A model generated the notes under the pieces. That model saw only the letters and a list, made by a program, of their open reading frames with translations. It was not told where the DNA came from and searched no databases. A DNA stretch of 6,369 nt, from positions 1 through 6,369 of the forward strand of contig JAKAXP010000134.1 in assembly GCA_021816545.1 (NCBI GenBank). The letters are read 5' to 3'. The translations under genes were made by a program, and so were the position numbers. Shown here one piece after another: positions 5,233 to 6,369 of the stretch; position 1 is the stretch's first letter; each line of letters begins with the position of its first letter. Source of the stretch: Bacteroidota bacterium. GTDB taxonomy: Bacteria > Bacteroidota > Bacteroidia > Bacteroidales > VadinHA17.

Positions 5233-5267
5233 CAGTTTGCAGTCTGCAGTCTTCAGTCGGCAGTCTG
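5233..5267. repeat. Heptanucleotide tandem repeat (CAGTCTG family), 5 units
   Basis: Five consecutive 7-bp units can be read: CAGTTTG, CAGTCTG, CAGTCTT, CAGTCGG, CAGTCTG. Variation falls only in the last three positions; the CAGT core is constant. It lies in the spacer between tRNA-Leu and the DUF1080 gene. A single similar unit (CAGTCTG) is present at 6234-6240. Confidence 0.8.
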
Positions 5268-5320
5268 AAGAGATGTGGTTTGGCAGGTTGCGAAATTAGA
5301 ATAATTTTCTGAATCCCCCA

Positions 5321-6109
5321 CTATTGCCTATTGCCTCCTGCCTCTTGCCTGATCCTGAGTATCTCCACCTTCCTGAATTCCACAGGGTGTGATTCAGACT
5401 GCAATGCAATGTAACCTTCCTTAAGCGGCGTACCCTGCGGCAGGGCGAAACCTTCAGGAAGATCACCCCCTATCTGCGGCTTTGAATATGTCAGCACCGT
5501 GTCACCGTTCACAATGTGATGAATTATGCTGTCAGAATATACGACAAGCTCGGCTGTGACCCAAACATCATCATAAAAGTACTTTGATGATGATGAAGTA
5601 CAGTGTTCCGTTATCAGCGAATCACCAATCATTATGTGTGTATGCGGAGTACAAACGTTCATGGTGGGTGTTTCCCTCTCTGCAGTGCTTCCCAGGAACT
5701 GTACCTCAACCGATACCGGCCAGTCCTGGTTCAGCCAGATCGTTGCCGGATCCTGACAGTGAAACATGATGCCGCTATTGCGGAAACCCCAGGAGGGGCC
5801 ACCAGGAATCTGCTCGCCGGTAAACCTGTATTCAACCCTCAGTTTGTAGGATGAGAATGGTTCCTTGTAATAAATGTGCCCGAACTCGTACCTGAAGGAG
5901 TCATATTCCGAATATGATACCTTCATTATCCCGTCTTCCACCCTGAAGGTGTTTTTGTAGTTCTCGCCCAGGGGCGAACCTTTGATCTTGATTATCCAGC
6001 CGTCAAGGTTCTGCCCGTTGAAGAGGGGAATCCACTGTTCCTTCGGTTTGGTGGCGCAGGAGGATACAACGAGGACGATGGCGGCGAGAAGGAGGAGTTT
6101 TTTCGTCAT
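5321..6109 (-). CDS. DUF1080 / 3-keto-disaccharide hydrolase domain lipoprotein
   Basis: The 262-residue product has a lipoprotein signal ending VVSS-C18, so it is predicted to be membrane-tethered. One domain of the DUF1080 family (PF06439, concanavalin A-like jelly roll) spans about 25-253: WIPLFNGQNLDGW (26-38), NSGIMFHCQ (111-119), SVEVQFLG (133-140) and the closing EGYIALQSESHPVEFRKVEI (231-250). Some family members have been shown to act on 3-keto-sugar glycosides; the substrate here cannot be read. The usual partner oxidoreductases (Gfo/Idh/MocA type) are not in the window. The domain ends at about EILRIR (249-254), and the last residues, QEAGGNRQ, are encoded by a heptamer tandem repeat that also supplies part of the stop. 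A 49-bp-period duplication lies directly upstream of the start, where a promoter would be. Confidence 0.87.
   Translation of the reverse strand: MTKKLLLLAAIVLVVSSCATKPKEQWIPLFNGQNLDGWIIKIKGSPLGENYKNTFRVEDGIMKVSYSEYDSFRYEFGHIYYKEPFSSYKLRVEYRFTGEQIPGGPSWGFRNSGIMFHCQDPATIWLNQDWPVSVEVQFLGSTAERETPTMNVCTPHTHIMIGDSLITEHCTSSSSKYFYDDVWVTAELVVYSDSIIHHIVNGDTVLTYSKPQIGGDLPEGFALPQGTPLKEGYIALQSESHPVEFRKVEILRIRQEAGGNRQ
5323..5350. repeat. Heptanucleotide tandem repeat (NTTGCCT family), 4 units overlapping the DUF1080 gene end
   Basis: Four consecutive 7-bp units: ATTGCCT, ATTGCCT, CCTGCCT, CTTGCCT. On the coding (minus) strand they supply the last codons of the DUF1080 gene and the first transcribed base of its stop codon. 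The related block CTTGCCT x2 occurs at 6274-6287 beyond the other end of the same gene, and the 13-mer CCTCTTGCCTGAT is shared exactly (5341-5353 and 6278-6290). Confidence 0.8.
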
Positions 6110-6117
6110 GGTGCTAC

Positions 6118-6209
6118 AATTCTTGATGGCCTACGGCCATGGTTATTAATCAGGGTTATGTGCCTTAATTCCTCATGGCCAACAACCAGGTTTATTAATC
6201 ATGGTTCTG
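6118..6209. repeat. 49-bp-period imperfect direct duplication upstream of the DUF1080 gene
   Basis: Unit 1 (6126-6160) and unit 2 (6175-6209) align without gaps over 35 bp with 28 identities. Adding the 8 bp before each (AATTCTTG and AATTCCTC) gives 34 of 43. Both share ATGGCC at the start and TATTAATCA in the middle. Unit 1 also contains a perfect hairpin, ATGGCC-TAC-GGCCAT (6126-6140), which is broken in unit 2. The pair begins 8 bp upstream of the DUF1080 start codon, so it may hold duplicated promoter or operator sequence. Confidence 0.7.
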
Positions 6210-6247
6210 TTGTCAACACTATTGCCTCCCCTTCAGTCTGGCTGCTC

Positions 6248-6263
6248 TCCGCCAGCTGGCGGA
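6248..6263. repeat. Perfect 16-bp palindrome, REP-like
   Basis: TCCGCCAGCTGGCGGA equals its own reverse complement. It continues into TGGCGGATCG (6257-6266), which is the exact reverse complement of CGATCCGCCA at 6311-6320, so the two palindromic elements form an inverted pair about 45 bp apart. Confidence 0.7.
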
Positions 6264-6273
6264 TCGCTCCTCT

Positions 6274-6287
6274 CTTGCCTCTTGCCT
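6274..6287. repeat. CTTGCCT heptamer repeat, 2 units
   Basis: Two perfect CTTGCCT units followed by GAT, then degenerate CCTGCC/CTGCCTGCCT sequence to about 6307. It is the same repeat family as the one at the DUF1080 gene end and lies between the two REP-like palindromes. Confidence 0.6.
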
Positions 6288-6310
6288 GATACCTGCCCTG
6301 CCTGCCTTCC

Positions 6311-6330
6311 CGATCCGCCACCCGGCGGAT
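6311..6330. repeat. REP-like hairpin ATCCGCC-ACCC-GGCGGAT
   Basis: ATCCGCC (6313-6319) and GGCGGAT (6324-6330) are perfect 7-bp arms around a 4-nt loop. The element is related to the palindrome at 6248-6263 through the shared CGATCCGCCA sequence. Confidence 0.6.
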
Positions 6331-6341
6331 ACGGGATTGAT

Positions 6342-6360
6342 ACTCCTCCTATGTCGGAGT
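6342..6360. repeat. Short inverted repeat ACTCC-N9-GGAGT
   Basis: Arms ACTCC (6342-6346) and GGAGT (6356-6360) around TCCTATGTC, near the window edge. It continues the palindrome-rich spacer; alone it is short enough to arise by chance. Confidence 0.3.
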
Positions 6361-6369
6361 CCCAAACTG

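Noticed and set aside
5233..5350. CRISPR array
   Set aside because: The units are 7 bp with no spacers, so they are simple tandem repeats and not CRISPR repeats.
5584..5854. Plus-strand frames within the DUF1080 gene (5584-5769, 5603-5854)
   Set aside because: Antisense shadows of a well-supported minus-strand gene with recognisable family motifs.

Overview
The window looks like a chromosomal segment of a Bacteroidota bacterium, probably an environmental member of the Bacteroidales/Marinilabiliales type. The evidence is protein family content: a DUF5777 beta-barrel, a tRNA_anti-like OB-fold protein, a YceI of the Bacteroidota type, a GH20-like enzyme and a DUF1080 (3-keto-disaccharide hydrolase) lipoprotein. 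Signal peptides commonly end in Ser-Cys lipoboxes or Ser-Gln type cleavage sites, and good Shine-Dalgarno sequences are absent in front of most starts. The assignment rests on recalled family distributions, not on a search.

Layout. (1) 1-690, minus: N-terminal 230 codons of a secreted GH20-like glycosidase, cut by the window edge. (2) 691-1024: a divergent intergenic region with two inverted repeats. (3) 1025-4378, plus: a compact gene cluster encoding a triple-domain c-type cytochrome lipoprotein, a single-domain c-type cytochrome lipoprotein, a DUF5777 outer-membrane-type beta-barrel, a periplasmic YceI protein and a membrane-anchored OB-fold protein. Gaps among the first four are 11-23 bp, so they look like one operon; the fifth follows after 55 bp. 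(4) 4455-4847, minus: a cupredoxin lipoprotein convergent with the cluster. (5) 4984-5067, minus: tRNA-Leu(CAA) with a clear intrinsic terminator. (6) 5068-5320: a repeat-rich spacer holding an inverted copy of part of the tRNA, several hairpins and a heptamer tandem repeat. (7) 5321-6109, minus: a DUF1080 lipoprotein whose last codons lie in a second heptamer repeat. (8) 6110-6369: another repeat-rich spacer with a 49-bp-period duplication, REP-like palindromes and more heptamers.

How the genes may work together. The plus-strand cluster puts four predicted covalent haems on two lipoproteins beside a small beta-barrel and a YceI protein, a family that binds isoprenoid lipids or quinones in characterised members. 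This suggests a cell-envelope redox module. The nearby type-1 copper lipoprotein could be a further electron carrier, but it is transcribed separately. The two glycan-related enzymes at the ends (GH20-like and DUF1080) appear to be unrelated carbohydrate functions. The most unusual material is the redox cluster with its two CX4CH haem motifs, and the dense families of short repeats around the tRNA and the DUF1080 gene.
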